The position numbers were made by a program, and so were the translations under genes. DNA of 63,696 nucleotides, taken from the NCBI GenBank assembly GCA_947628535.1, contig CANRAF010000005.1, positions 1 through 63,696 of the forward strand. Reading direction: 5' to 3'. A model generated the notes under the pieces. The model was not told the DNA's origin. It was given only the letters and a program-made list of their open reading frames with translations, and searched no databases. Below, piece by piece: positions 1 through 10,481 of this stretch. Numbering within the stretch: the first letter of the stretch is position 1; every line of letters starts with the position of its first letter. Origin of the DNA: an uncultured Bacilli bacterium (GTDB taxonomy: Bacteria > Bacillota_I > Bacilli_A > RF39 > UBA660).

Positions 1-70
1 AAAAATCAACCCGAACGGATTGATTATATATGTTAAGTTCAAACTATAAAAGTTCGAACAGAAACGTCAC

Positions 71-145
71 TGGAGCAGACGACGGGAATCGAACCCGCAT
101 CCTAGCCTTGGCAAGGCCATATTCTAACCATTAAACTACATCTGC
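71..145 (-). tRNA. tRNA-Gly (anticodon GCC), CCA encoded
   Basis: Minus strand GCAGATGTAGTTTAATGGTTAGAATATGGCCTTGCCAAGGCTAGGATGCGGGTTCGATTCCCGTCGTCTGCTCCA: 7-bp acceptor stem, anticodon loop TTGCCAA, GGTTCGATTCC T-arm, encoded CCA. Confidence 0.95.
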
Positions 146-213
146 AAAATAAATATATTAATAATTTATCACTTTTAATGATAAAAATCAATATATTTAA
201 ATTTTAATTATAC

Positions 214-1272
214 TTATTGTTTTATATCTTTTCTATCATTTAACTCTACTCTACTAATAGAATCAAATCTCTTAGTAATTTTTTCTGTTGTAGTGTGAAT
301 ATCATTTACATCACGGCTCACAGTTTCAATACTTCTTGATAACTTATCCCATCTATCTTTATATCTTAAAAACTCTGTTCCAAGTTTATTAAGTTCATCA
401 TGAATAATAGACGTATATTTATCTCTTTCGATATTTTTAATTATCATTTGAATAACTGTAAGTGTTGATATTAAAGTTGTTGGTGAACAAAGCCAAACTT
501 TCTTTTTATAAGCATAATCTATTATGTCACTATGGTAAGCATTAATTTCTGCAAAAATGGCTTCTGCAGGTAAAAACATAATAGCTTGATCTGATGTTTC
601 ACCAGCAATTATATATTTTTCACTTATTGCATCTATATGTTTTTTTACATCATTTTTAAAAAGTTTGCTATATTTTTCTCTTTCTGAAGCATTATTATTT
701 TTATCAACCATATTACGATAATTTTCTAAAGGAAATTTAGAATCAATACCAATAGTTCCTAAAGGAAGAGGTGCAAACAAAATGGAATCAACAATACTTC
801 CATTAGAAAGAGGATATTGCATTCTATAAACTTTATCATTTTTTTCTCCAAAAACAGTTGTTAAAATATGTTTTAAAGTAACTTCTCCAAAAATACCACG
901 AGTCTTTTTATCAGTAAGTATTCCTTGAAGAGATACGATATCACTTGAAAGAGAATCTATTTTCTTTTGAGCCTCATCTATTTTTGATAATCTTTCTAAA
1001 ACATTAGTAAATGTTTTATTAGTTTTTTCAAAATTTTGATCTAGTCTTTCATTTATTTTATCATTCATCATAGAAAGTTTTTCTTCTTGTTTTAAAGATA
1101 ATTCATTAAAATCTTTATTAAGAGAATTTTTAAATTCTCCGAGTTCTTTAGTAACATTAAGTTCAAGTTTTCCAAGTCTTTCAGTAATATTTGCTTCATT
1201 TATATTTTTAGTAATACTTATAACTACTAAAATTAAAATAATTATTAAAATACCGATTATAATATAATCCAT
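214..1272 (-). CDS. rmuC: DNA recombination protein RmuC family
   Basis: N-terminal TM, coiled coil, then RmuC core (GIFGEVTLKHIL, DSKFPLENY, IMFLPAEAIFAEI, WLCSPTTLISTL). Confidence 0.9.
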   Translation of the reverse strand: MDYIIIGILIIILILVVISITKNINEANITERLGKLELNVTKELGEFKNSLNKDFNELSLKQEEKLSMMNDKINERLDQNFEKTNKTFTNVLERLSKIDEAQKKIDSLSSDIVSLQGILTDKKTRGIFGEVTLKHILTTVFGEKNDKVYRMQYPLSNGSIVDSILFAPLPLGTIGIDSKFPLENYRNMVDKNNNASEREKYSKLFKNDVKKHIDAISEKYIIAGETSDQAIMFLPAEAIFAEINAYHSDIIDYAYKKKVWLCSPTTLISTLTVIQMIIKNIERDKYTSIIHDELNKLGTEFLRYKDRWDKLSRSIETVSRDVNDIHTTTEKITKRFDSISRVELNDRKDIKQ

Positions 1273-1854
1273 TTACTTCTCCACCTTTACTACTTTTTCA
1301 ATTATTTTACTTATTATGTAAGCTCCGAGTACAAGAGCCACAACTTTTAAAATTTTTATTGGATCTGTTAGGCTATCCACAAAAGAAACTGCAATATAAC
1401 TATAAAAAAGGAGCATTGCAGGTTTCCCAACTATTAAAGCTATAAAATATTTTCTAAAAGAAATATCACTTAATCCTCCTGCAATATTAACAAGAAATGC
1501 TGGTGTTATAGGAAGAGCAAAAAGTACCACGAGTATATTAAAATTAATATTTGAAAGTTTAGTCATCCATTTTTTTATTTTAACTTGAGTTTGCTTTTTA
1601 AATAAATGAATAAGTTTATCTTTTAATAAATATCTAAATAAACAAAATGATGCCATACAGCCTATTATAGTAGCTGCATAAGAAAGTAAAAATCCAAATA
1701 TTTTACCAAATGATAAAACATTTATTCCTACAATTACCCCTAAAGGAAGAGGGGGAAAAATAGATTCTAATAAAACGAGAAAAAAGCCTCCTAAAAAGCC
1801 AAAGGAACCCATATATTCAACTATTTGATTTACTAATAATGTGATCTCTTCCAT
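1273..1854 (-). CDS. DedA/VTT-domain membrane protein
   Basis: Multi-TM; ESIFPPLPLGVIVGINVLSFGKIFGF and ALPITPAFLVNIAGGLSDISFRKYF motifs of the SNARE-associated/VTT family. Confidence 0.75.
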   Translation of the reverse strand: MEEITLLVNQIVEYMGSFGFLGGFFLVLLESIFPPLPLGVIVGINVLSFGKIFGFLLSYAATIIGCMASFCLFRYLLKDKLIHLFKKQTQVKIKKWMTKLSNINFNILVVLFALPITPAFLVNIAGGLSDISFRKYFIALIVGKPAMLLFYSYIAVSFVDSLTDPIKILKVVALVLGAYIISKIIEKVVKVEK

Positions 1855-1912
1855 ATAATCTCCTTACTCTCTTTATTATTATACCATGCCTATTTTAAAA
1901 ATAATATATAAA

Positions 1913-2803
1913 TTATAAACTTTCAAAAAACATAAACATTGCCGTAGATATATCTTTCTTACCACTTTTAACCGCAATATCAATATCACTTAATTTTTTT
2001 AGAATTAAAAGCATATCATTTTGACTAATTAATTTAACTTGCTCTTTTAATTTAGTTAATCTATATGGATGCATTTTATATTCTTTAATAATTTCTGAAT
2101 CACTATTTGTTTTCTCTTTAATTGATATTTGAAATAATAATCTATAATGATTAGCAATTGTATATAAAACTTTATCTTCGCTTTCACTAAATTCTAAAAG
2201 TTCATTATATATTTTAAATATTTTAGTTTTATCTTTGATATTAATTGCATCTATTAAGTCAAAAATAGAAAAATCTGTTCCTTTTCTAACTAAGTTTTTA
2301 ATATCTTCCTCTGTTATTTCTTTTTCTTTAAGTTTATATAATTTTAGTTTTTCAAGTTCACTTTCTACCCTATTTATATTATTATCGCAATAATTAATTA
2401 AAATATTTATAGCCATTGTAGACATTTTAAAATCATTTAGATTTTTTAAAATAAAACTTTTTAAATCGTAACTAAAAACTTCTTTTACATTTGTTTTATC
2501 GTATATTACTTTAGTTATTTTTTTTCTTTTATCTAACTCTTTTGTAGATGTTAATATTAATATATTATCACTTTGATTTTCTAAATATTTTATTAAAACA
2601 TTATCATCATCTATTTTTTCTAAGTCTTTTACTATAACTATTTTTTTACCAAATAAACTAATAGTATTTAATTCTTCAATTACTTTTTTTATAGAAACTT
2701 CTTCTAAAGAATAATTTATAATATTTGAAGACTTTTCTTTCTCTATTAATTTATCTATTTCAACTTTTATATAATCTTTATTTCCAACAAATGTATAAGT
2801 CAT
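1913..2803 (-). CDS. holA: DNA polymerase III subunit delta
   Basis: 296 aa HolA-like architecture (ILTSTKELDKRKKITKVI, NRVESELEKLKLY, HPYRLTKLKEQ). Confidence 0.85.
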   Translation of the reverse strand: MTYTFVGNKDYIKVEIDKLIEKEKSSNIINYSLEEVSIKKVIEELNTISLFGKKIVIVKDLEKIDDDNVLIKYLENQSDNILILTSTKELDKRKKITKVIYDKTNVKEVFSYDLKSFILKNLNDFKMSTMAINILINYCDNNINRVESELEKLKLYKLKEKEITEEDIKNLVRKGTDFSIFDLIDAINIKDKTKIFKIYNELLEFSESEDKVLYTIANHYRLLFQISIKEKTNSDSEIIKEYKMHPYRLTKLKEQVKLISQNDMLLILKKLSDIDIAVKSGKKDISTAMFMFFESL

Positions 2804-2859
2804 AAAACCACCTAGTTATATTCTAACATAAATTATAGTTTTTTAGACATTAAAAAAAG

Positions 2860-3549
2860 TTAAATCTTTATAATTTGCTTTAACTTTTTAATTACCTTTT
2901 TCTCAATTCTTGATATGTAGGACTGACTAATATTTAACTTTTTAGCAACTTCTTTTTGAGTTAATTCTTCTTTTCCATTTAAACCATATCTTAAATACAT
3001 AATTTCTTTATCCCTTTTATCTAATTTAGATAGTTCTTCTTTTAATATTTTTCTATCATATTCTTCTTCTAAAGGTTTAGTAACAATATCACTTTCAGTT
3101 CCAAGAATATCTTCTAAATGAAGTTCATTACCATCACTGTCAAAACTTAAAGATTCTTCAAAAGAGATGTCAGCTTTTGTTTTTTTATTTTTTCTTAAAT
3201 ACATAAGTATTTCATTATCAATGCATCTGGAACAATAAGTTGCAAGTTTGATATTTTTTCCTCTTTTATAAGTATTTATTCCTTTGATTAATCCTATAGA
3301 CCCAATACTTACTAAGTCTTCTAAATCAACTCTTGTATTTTCATATCTTTTTGCTAGGAAAACCACAAGTCTTAAATTATGTTCTATTAGTTTATCTTTA
3401 GCCTCTTCATTCCCTTCTTCTTTTAACTGTAAGTAATAATCTTCTTCTTTCTTACTTAAAGGTGGTGGTAATATATCTGTTGCTCCCACAAAGAAAATAT
3501 TATTACGTTTAAAAAACTTATTTATTATTTTTTGAATTATTAATTTCAT
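2860..3549 (-). CDS. sigE: RNA polymerase sporulation sigma factor SigE
   Basis: ILPPPLSKKEEDYYL, EHNLRLVVFLAKRYENT, DLVSIGSIGLIKGINTY, KLATYCSRCIDNEILMYLR, QKEVAKKLNISQSYISRIEKK. Confidence 0.92.
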   Translation of the reverse strand: MKLIIQKIINKFFKRNNIFFVGATDILPPPLSKKEEDYYLQLKEEGNEEAKDKLIEHNLRLVVFLAKRYENTRVDLEDLVSIGSIGLIKGINTYKRGKNIKLATYCSRCIDNEILMYLRKNKKTKADISFEESLSFDSDGNELHLEDILGTESDIVTKPLEEEYDRKILKEELSKLDKRDKEIMYLRYGLNGKEELTQKEVAKKLNISQSYISRIEKKVIKKLKQIIKI

Positions 3550-4330
3550 TTTTATCCTCCCATAAATTCATATTTAAAATTATATCAGCACCATTTAAGT
3601 GAAATTTGTCATTTGAAAGGGCTAAATAAACATTTTCAAAAAAACCTTTATTTTCAATAAATATTTTATCTACTTTTATACATTTCATAATTCCAGGTTT
3701 ATCAATTGTTTTATAAGGAACGTAGTACATTTTTTTATTTTCTAAGTTTACTTTAATATTTTTATTTAAAATTAGTACAGGTTTATTTAAATAAGAAAGA
3801 CAGTTACCTGTATCTAGAAAACCAATTAAATCTAATTTTTTATTGTCTATAAAAAGTGTTGTTTTGTATTTATGAACTAAATCTTTTTTTACTCCTTTTA
3901 TATATTTTGAATAGATTAAAACTGTTAAAAGTCCAATAAAAAGTAAAATTATTAAATTCAGAGATTTTCCATTTGTAAAAATGAGCATTCCTAAATGAGA
4001 GTAGCCAACTTCAATGTTTATTAAATAAAGAACTCCTCCCATTATTACTGATAATATGATTAAATAAATAAAATTATTCATAGTATATTTAAAACTTCTA
4101 TAAGAAAAAGTAATTAAAAGCATTACAATTGCAAGTATCATTTTTAATATAAAAAATAAAAGAGATGAGATATTAAACAGGATAATAAAAAAAGAAAGTC
4201 CTCCGAAAAGAGATCCTAATAAAAGTCTTTTTTTAGATATCTTTCTTTTAAGTATTATACTTACTCCGAGAAGTAATATGAAATCAAATAAAAAGTTAAT
4301 TAAAAAGACATAGTCTAAATATATTTTCAT
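3518..4330 (-). CDS. spoIIGA: Sigma-E processing peptidase SpoIIGA
   Basis: Multi-TM N-terminus, aspartyl-protease-like FLDTGNCL motif, immediately upstream of and overlapping sigE. Confidence 0.85.
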   Translation of the reverse strand: MKIYLDYVFLINFLFDFILLLGVSIILKRKISKKRLLLGSLFGGLSFFIILFNISSLLFFILKMILAIVMLLITFSYRSFKYTMNNFIYLIILSVIMGGVLYLINIEVGYSHLGMLIFTNGKSLNLIILLFIGLLTVLIYSKYIKGVKKDLVHKYKTTLFIDNKKLDLIGFLDTGNCLSYLNKPVLILNKNIKVNLENKKMYYVPYKTIDKPGIMKCIKVDKIFIENKGFFENVYLALSNDKFHLNGADIILNMNLWEDKNEINNSKNNK

Positions 4331-4388
4331 AATTACTCACCTTATTTATTATAAATAATATATTTATAAAACTATGTCTAAATATGGG

Positions 4389-5732
4389 TTATTTTATATT
4401 TTTTATTGTTTCTTTAAATAAATCTCCCCTGTCTTCACATTGTTTAAATTGATCCCATGAAGCACTTCCTGGGGAAAGTAAAATTACATCTCCTTTATTA
4501 CTTATTTCATAGGCTTTTAAAGTAGCATCTGTTATATAATCACATTCATAAGTTGGGACAGATATTTTTTTTCCAAATTCTACTACTCGTTTTTTACACT
4601 CTCCCATGGCAACTATGGCTTTGATGTTTTTAGAATATGGTATTAAATCATCAAAATTTTGTCCTCTTTCAAGGCCCCCTAAAAGGATGATGGTAGGTTC
4701 TGTAAAGCTTGCTAAAGCTATTTGACTACATTTTATATTAGTGGCTTCTGTATCATTATAAACTAATCTACCATTTTTATTACAGACAAATTCTAAACGA
4801 TGTTCAACTCCTGTAAAGGTAGTTAAAACTTTTTTAATAGCTTTAGTAGTACATCCAAATTCTTTAACTCCCATAACAGCAGCCATTATGTTTTCATAGT
4901 TATGAACTCCGCGAAGTTTTAATTCTTCTAAAGATATTATTTCTTCATCGTAATAATAAATTTTGCCCTCTTTTATGTAAGATCCCTCAATAATTTGTTT
5001 TGAAGAGAAATATTTTTTAGTGCTTTTTGCATTTTTTACAGCCTCTAAAAGATTTTCATTTTCTTTATTTAAAATAGCAATATCATTACTTGTTTGATTT
5101 TTTATTAGCTTACTTTTAACATATTTGTAATGCTCAAAAGTTTTCATGAAATCAATATGAGCCTCTACAATATTAGTCATTATAGCAACATTTGGATTAA
5201 ATTTATCTAAATTTTCTAGTTGTTGACAAGATATTTCTGTTACGATAATTGTATCTTTTTCTAAATTATCTATAAGTGATGAAAGAGGTATACCAATATT
5301 TCCTGCGAGAACTACCCTGCTTTTATTTGCTTTTAAGAATTCATATGCCAGAGTTGTAGTTGTTGTTTTTCCGTTACTTCCAGTAATGGCTAAAATTTTT
5401 ATATTTTTTTCTTTGGGAATGCTAAGATAGGCCATTTCTACTTCATTTATAACTGGTATATTAAGCTCTTTTGCTTTTAATACATATTTATGATCAATTG
5501 GAACACCAGGATTTTTAATTAAATAGTCAACATCTTTATTTATTAAATCGTCAGGATGTCTTCCTAAAATTACTTTTACTCCAAGAGAGGATAACTCTTT
5601 TAAGATATTTTCATCTTCTGTTTCCTTTTTATCATTTACTGTAACACTACATCCTCTTTTTACTAAAAATTTAGCGGCTGCTATTCCACTTCGAGCAAGT
5701 CCTAAAATTAAAATATTTTTATTTTCAAACAT
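4389..5732 (-). CDS. murD: UDP-N-acetylmuramoyl-L-alanine--D-glutamate ligase
   Basis: LGLARSGIAAAKFL, GSNGKTTTTTL, VYNDTEATN, LLGGLERGQNFDDL, LLSPGSASWDQF. Confidence 0.95.
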   Translation of the reverse strand: MFENKNILILGLARSGIAAAKFLVKRGCSVTVNDKKETEDENILKELSSLGVKVILGRHPDDLINKDVDYLIKNPGVPIDHKYVLKAKELNIPVINEVEMAYLSIPKEKNIKILAITGSNGKTTTTTLAYEFLKANKSRVVLAGNIGIPLSSLIDNLEKDTIIVTEISCQQLENLDKFNPNVAIMTNIVEAHIDFMKTFEHYKYVKSKLIKNQTSNDIAILNKENENLLEAVKNAKSTKKYFSSKQIIEGSYIKEGKIYYYDEEIISLEELKLRGVHNYENIMAAVMGVKEFGCTTKAIKKVLTTFTGVEHRLEFVCNKNGRLVYNDTEATNIKCSQIALASFTEPTIILLGGLERGQNFDDLIPYSKNIKAIVAMGECKKRVVEFGKKISVPTYECDYITDATLKAYEISNKGDVILLSPGSASWDQFKQCEDRGDLFKETIKNIK

Positions 5733-5882
5733 TTTATCACTCCATTATCTTTTTTTACGTTTTCTAAAAAGTTCTTTTTTCCATTTTAGCATTTATATTT
5801 TCTAAGATTTTACCTACTAATTCATTATATGCCCTAACGACTTCAAAAAAGTCTATACTTTTTTATTTTATTTTTACCATCT

Positions 5883-6551
5883 TCATTTATTTATTATATT
5901 ATATATTTCTTCATGAATTTCTTCTCTTGATTTCATTTTATTTTGAAAACTACAATCTACTTTTTTCCAGTTTAAGTAATCTGCTACAAAAATAGCATTA
6001 TCATAAACTTTTTTCATAAATTCAAGATCATTTTCGTGAATATCACCATTAATGGCTTCTCCATTTTCTATTTTTCTTTTTCTTCTCATTTCATTTACTA
6101 AATCAAATGGAGCATATAAAAATATTGTTACATCTGGTTTTTGAAGTCCAAGTTTATTATATTCAAAATCAATTACATAATCAATAAATTTTTTCTTCTC
6201 TTCCATGTCCTCAATAAGTGCAGACTGATAAATAAGACTTGAACTTGTGTATCTATCAAGTAATATTACATCACCATCTAAGAATTTTTCTTTTAATTTT
6301 TTATGCCAAGTTACTATTCTATCGACAGCATATAAACTATTGATAAAATAAGGAGATAAATCTTTTAAAGGTCCAAATTTACCCTCTAAATAATCTTTAA
6401 CACAGGCCCCCTGTACTTCATCATAAGTTGGAAAATGATGATTTACTACTTTTTTATTGTCTTTTATTAACCTTTTATTTAGCAAATCTACTTGAGTTGA
6501 CTTTCCAATTCCATCACAGGCACCTTCAATTACAATTAGTTTTCCAGTCAT
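5883..6551 (-). CDS. tmk: Thymidylate kinase
   Basis: N-terminal P-loop LIVIEGACDGIGKSTQ, DRYTSSSLIYQ; adjacent to DHFR and ThyA. Confidence 0.85.
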   Translation of the reverse strand: MTGKLIVIEGACDGIGKSTQVDLLNKRLIKDNKKVVNHHFPTYDEVQGACVKDYLEGKFGPLKDLSPYFINSLYAVDRIVTWHKKLKEKFLDGDVILLDRYTSSSLIYQSALIEDMEEKKKFIDYVIDFEYNKLGLQKPDVTIFLYAPFDLVNEMRRKRKIENGEAINGDIHENDLEFMKKVYDNAIFVADYLNWKKVDCSFQNKMKSREEIHEEIYNIINK

Positions 6552-6565
6552 ATTATTCCTCCATA

Positions 6566-7039
6566 CTACTTTATTTTTCTATATAAAACATAAGAGTATT
6601 TTATATTATTTTCTTCGTTTTCTTTAATTATTGTTTTATAATATAAATCTTTATCAAACTTTGGAAAATAGCAATCCGCTTTAGGAAATGAATTTTCTAT
6701 TTCAGTTAAGTATAAGTTATCGGCAAAAGGTAAAAATATTTTATAAATTTCACTTCCTCCAATTATGAAAATCTCATTATCGGTAAGGTCTAATACTTTT
6801 TTATAATCTTTTATTGTTTCCACATCTTCCTTTATATCTTCACTTTTTGAAAGAACTATATTTTTTCTATTTGGAAGTGGTTTACCTATTGAGTAAAAAG
6901 TATTCTTTCCCATTACTACTGTTTTACCATCGGTTACCTTTTTAAAGTATTTTAAATCATCTTTAAGATTCCAAATTAATTTATTTTTATAACCAAGTTC
7001 TAAGTTCTTTCCTACTGCTGCAATTATAGATATTTTCAT
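6566..7039 (-). CDS. folA: Dihydrofolate reductase
   Basis: IAAVGKNLELGYKNKLIWNLKDDLKYFKKVT, VVMGKNTFYSIGKPLPNRKNIVLS, IIGGSEIYKIFLP. Confidence 0.95.
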   Translation of the reverse strand: MKISIIAAVGKNLELGYKNKLIWNLKDDLKYFKKVTDGKTVVMGKNTFYSIGKPLPNRKNIVLSKSEDIKEDVETIKDYKKVLDLTDNEIFIIGGSEIYKIFLPFADNLYLTEIENSFPKADCYFPKFDKDLYYKTIIKENEENNIKYSYVLYRKIK

Positions 7040-7938
7040 TGTGCTATTGGGAAAGAAATTTTGCCATGATGTTTATAATCTATTATTTTTATATCTTTTA
7101 ATTCTCTACTATTATCGAATTTATAAAAATTTTTAACTTCTGGATTAAGCCATAAAGTTGGAGCCTTTAAATCCTCTAAACTCTCTTCTCTTTTTATTTG
7201 CTCTTTGATGCCTTCTATTTGATTAACATAAATATGAGCATCTTTTATAGACCAGTCCATAGTTCCGGTTTTAAGTCCTGTGCAGTGAGCTATCATACTT
7301 AAAAGTGTGGCATACTGAGTAACATTAAAAGGAAGACCTAAAGCAACATCACAACTTCTTTGATGCACTAGCAAGTTAAGTTTTCCATCTGTTACATCCC
7401 ATTCACTAGACCAAACACAAGAAGGAAGTACGGCAGTATCCAAAAATTCATCTTGCCATAAGCTCATTAACATTCTTCTGTCATTAGGATTATTTTTTAT
7501 TTTATCTATTAATTTATCCACAAGATGATATCTATTTACAATCCATCCATAAGCAGTTCCTATAGTATGAGCCCATTCTTTTCCAAAATCTTTTTCAATA
7601 TCTTTTTTTACTAATTTACCATCTTTTTCTAAAACCATTTGATTGGCTTTCCAAATGCCATTTTCATCGATTTCCCATTCATCCCAAATATGGTTTCCTC
7701 TTTCTTTTAACCATCTTACATCATTGCTTTGGGCTTGGTAAATCCAAAGCATTTCTGTAATAGCATTTTTATAAAATACTTGTTTTGTAGTTAACATTGG
7801 AAATTCATCTTCTAAATCAAAATGAAAAGTATAACTTGGTATTTTTATTGTATTTATCCCCGTTCTATTTTCCACTTCTTTACCTTCGCTTAATATTTTT
7901 CTGCAAAGTTTTATATATTCTTTATCGAATTTTGACAT
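7036..7938 (-). CDS. thyA: Thymidylate synthase
   Basis: PMLTTKQVFYKN, LPSCVWSS...LVHQRSCDVALGLPFNVTQYA; overlaps folA. Confidence 0.95.
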   Translation of the reverse strand: MSKFDKEYIKLCRKILSEGKEVENRTGINTIKIPSYTFHFDLEDEFPMLTTKQVFYKNAITEMLWIYQAQSNDVRWLKERGNHIWDEWEIDENGIWKANQMVLEKDGKLVKKDIEKDFGKEWAHTIGTAYGWIVNRYHLVDKLIDKIKNNPNDRRMLMSLWQDEFLDTAVLPSCVWSSEWDVTDGKLNLLVHQRSCDVALGLPFNVTQYATLLSMIAHCTGLKTGTMDWSIKDAHIYVNQIEGIKEQIKREESLEDLKAPTLWLNPEVKNFYKFDNSRELKDIKIIDYKHHGKISFPIAQ

Positions 7939-8014
7939 GTATTTACCTCCGTACTTTTATATTTTTATCCTTTAAATTAATTGTATCACATCATTATTTT
8001 AGTGTTAAGATTTT

Positions 8015-9193
8015 TTATCTTTTAGAAAAGAGACATAAACACTCTATATGCTTAGTTGCTGGGAACATATTAAATACTTCTATTTTATCTAAATTAAAAT
8101 TATTTAAAAGATTTGCATCTCTTTTTAAGGTTCCTGGATTACAGGAAATATAAATTAATTTTTTTATCTTCATATTATTTAGTTTATCTATAACTTTTGC
8201 ATCAAGTCCACTTCTCGGAGGATCCACTATAACTAAATCAAAACTATCTTTTAAATTTTTGGCATCTTCTTTTATTAGTTTATAATTTTTAACATTATTT
8301 TCTTTAATATTTTCAAGACCACATTTTACAGAATCTTCATTTATTTCAATACCTACTATCTCTTTTGATATATCTTTTAAATATATTCCAATACTTGCAC
8401 TACCGCAGTAAAGATCAAGAAGTTTTTCACATTTAAAAGCATACTTTAAAGTTTTTTCATATAAAGATGAAGCACATTTTGTATTTACTTGAAAAAAAGA
8501 ATTATGATTTATGTTATAAGTTACATTATTAAGTTTTATTTTTATATATTCATCTCCATAAATAAGTTTATCATTTTGATAAATACTAGAAAGGTTTTTA
8601 TATTTTTTTAAAAGTTCAATATCTTCAGAATTTAGTTTTCCTTTAAAACTTAGTAAAAGATTTTTTTCTCCTTTTCTTATTAGAATTTCACTTACTTTAG
8701 ATAAGTCTTTATCTTTAAGATATGATATTAATTTATTAATATCATTATCTAATAAAGGACATTTATCTATAGGAATGAGCATTTCACTATTTTCTTTATA
8801 AAATCCAAGAAGACCATTTTTAACGTGTAAAGTTACTTTATTACGATAATTAAATCTATCAAAATGCGTAATTAAAATATTTTTTCTTTTAAATAATTTT
8901 TCAATGTATTCTTTCTTTAATTTTAATTCTCTTTCATAGGGTATATGAAGCAGGCAACACCCTCCACATGTTTCGTAATATGGACAACGAATCTCTTCTT
9001 TGTTTGTTTCTTTTAAATAGTTTTTTATTTCCCCTACTCCGTATTTTTTATTAAGTTTAACAATTTTTATTAAGACTTCGTCATTTGTTTTTGCGCCTTT
9101 TACAAAAATAGGAAGACCCTCTGCATGATAAATACCATTACCATTTTGATTATCGTCTTCTATTTTTACTTTTATTAAATCTCCACACTTCAT
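8015..9193 (-). CDS. RlmD/RumA-type class I SAM-dependent rRNA uracil-C5 methyltransferase
   Basis: Fe-S-like CPYYETCGGCCLLHIPYE, LLDLYCGSASIGIYL, IVDPPRSGLDAKVID, YISCNPGTLKRD. Confidence 0.9.
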   Translation of the reverse strand: MKCGDLIKVKIEDDNQNGNGIYHAEGLPIFVKGAKTNDEVLIKIVKLNKKYGVGEIKNYLKETNKEEIRCPYYETCGGCCLLHIPYERELKLKKEYIEKLFKRKNILITHFDRFNYRNKVTLHVKNGLLGFYKENSEMLIPIDKCPLLDNDINKLISYLKDKDLSKVSEILIRKGEKNLLLSFKGKLNSEDIELLKKYKNLSSIYQNDKLIYGDEYIKIKLNNVTYNINHNSFFQVNTKCASSLYEKTLKYAFKCEKLLDLYCGSASIGIYLKDISKEIVGIEINEDSVKCGLENIKENNVKNYKLIKEDAKNLKDSFDLVIVDPPRSGLDAKVIDKLNNMKIKKLIYISCNPGTLKRDANLLNNFNLDKIEVFNMFPATKHIECLCLFSKR

Positions 9194-9277
9194 AGTTATC
9201 CCTCTTTTTTATTATATCAAGTTTTAAAAAAAGAAAAAATAGGTTTCCCTATTTTTCATTTGTGTTTTTATTATTTT

Positions 9278-9886
9278 TTACATTGTATTTATTTCATATG
9301 CATTTGGACACTTACCTTTCAAATATAATAGAAATTTATTAATTTGATCATCTGTTGCTCCAAAACATTCAATATTTATTTGATCATTAAAATTATCCTG
9401 TAATGTTACTACAAATACTGTGTCTTTTTTATACTCTACACTTAATATTATTTGTTTTACTTCAATATATTTCATAATTTTTAAATCATTTTTTTTAGTA
9501 TATTTTAAGTAATCTTTAGAAAACGTAGTATCATAAGCTACAAACTCTTGTTGACTATTAATTTCTTCTAGTATTTTATTAATCAAATCCATGGAATAGT
9601 TAAATTTTTTAAAATTCTTATGTTTATTAGGAACATTAATTAAATATATATTTCTAATTAATATAATTAAAATATATATAACGAAAGCACTAATCAATAA
9701 AAAACCAATTATTAATTTTATTCCATTACTTTGGATGAGCTCGGTAACAAAATACTCTATTCCATTTTTTTGGATGTATCGAATTGTTATAAGAATATAT
9801 AAAATATATAATATTAATATAATAATCTTAGGTATTGATTTTTTCTTTAATCTTCTTCGCAAATTATTTATATCATTATTAAACAT
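9278..9886 (-). CDS. Hypothetical membrane protein
   Basis: Two N-terminal TM segments and a soluble C-terminal domain; no family recognised. Confidence 0.6.
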   Translation of the reverse strand: MFNNDINNLRRRLKKKSIPKIIILILYILYILITIRYIQKNGIEYFVTELIQSNGIKLIIGFLLISAFVIYILIILIRNIYLINVPNKHKNFKKFNYSMDLINKILEEINSQQEFVAYDTTFSKDYLKYTKKNDLKIMKYIEVKQIILSVEYKKDTVFVVTLQDNFNDQINIECFGATDDQINKFLLYLKGKCPNAYEINTM

Positions 9887-9907
9887 ATAAAACTCCTTAC
9901 CTTGTTT

Positions 9908-10351
9908 TTATACAAATATAAAATATATAGCCATCCAGATACAACTATGTATACTTGCTAAAAGCGCAAGTACTTTTCCTTTTGTGTTATTCTTTTTAGC
10001 TAATCTAAATGCATTTACTCCTAAACTAAATCCAACTATTGATAACCATCCAAATATAAAAATAGAAATTGTAGCCGTTATGAAAGATAATGCTATATTT
10101 GTATTTACTTTTTTTTGAATAACATCAGTTTTTATATTTTTATTAAAAACTTGCCCTTTATCATCAGAATTGTCTGCAAAAGGATTGTATGGTTCATTTG
10201 AATTTACTTCAGGTTGATATTGATACGAATTATTGTATGCTGCCTGATATTGAACTTGAGATTGTGTGTTAGATTGATCATTTTTAAAGCCACAATTTTC
10301 ACAACAATTAGTGTTTGGATTAAGTGGATGTCCACAATTTTTACAATACAT
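9908..10351 (-). CDS. Zinc-ribbon membrane protein (N-terminal CxxCG...CxxCG, C-terminal DUF4190-like TM pair)
   Basis: MYCKNCGHPLNPNTNCCENCGFKN zinc ribbon, Q/N-rich linker, two TM helices. Confidence 0.7.
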   Translation of the reverse strand: MYCKNCGHPLNPNTNCCENCGFKNDQSNTQSQVQYQAAYNNSYQYQPEVNSNEPYNPFADNSDDKGQVFNKNIKTDVIQKKVNTNIALSFITATISIFIFGWLSIVGFSLGVNAFRLAKKNNTKGKVLALLASIHSCIWMAIYFIFV

Positions 10352-10384
10352 ATTTTTAACTCCTCTCTTGTACTTTATATACTC

Positions 10385-10415
10385 ATAATACCCCCCCCCC
10401 CAGCTTTTTTGTCAA
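10385..10415 (-). promoter_or_regulatory. Putative sigma-A promoter with an 11-G homopolymer in the spacer
   Basis: Minus strand TTGACA (10410-10415), AAAAAGCT + G11 (19-nt spacer, 10391-10409), TATTAT (10385-10390), ~35 nt upstream of the start at 10351. Confidence 0.7.
10391..10401 (-). repeat. G11 mononucleotide tract (candidate phase-variable SSR)
   Basis: 11 consecutive C on plus strand in a very AT-rich context. Confidence 0.9.
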
Positions 10416-10481
10416 TCTTTTTTGTAGTTAATATGTAAACTAAAAAAATAAATAGTTTTTTACTATTTATTTTTTATATTA

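Noticed and set aside
7797-8153. 118-aa plus ORF overlapping thyA and the methyltransferase
   Set aside because: Antisense to two well-supported genes, no recognisable domain.
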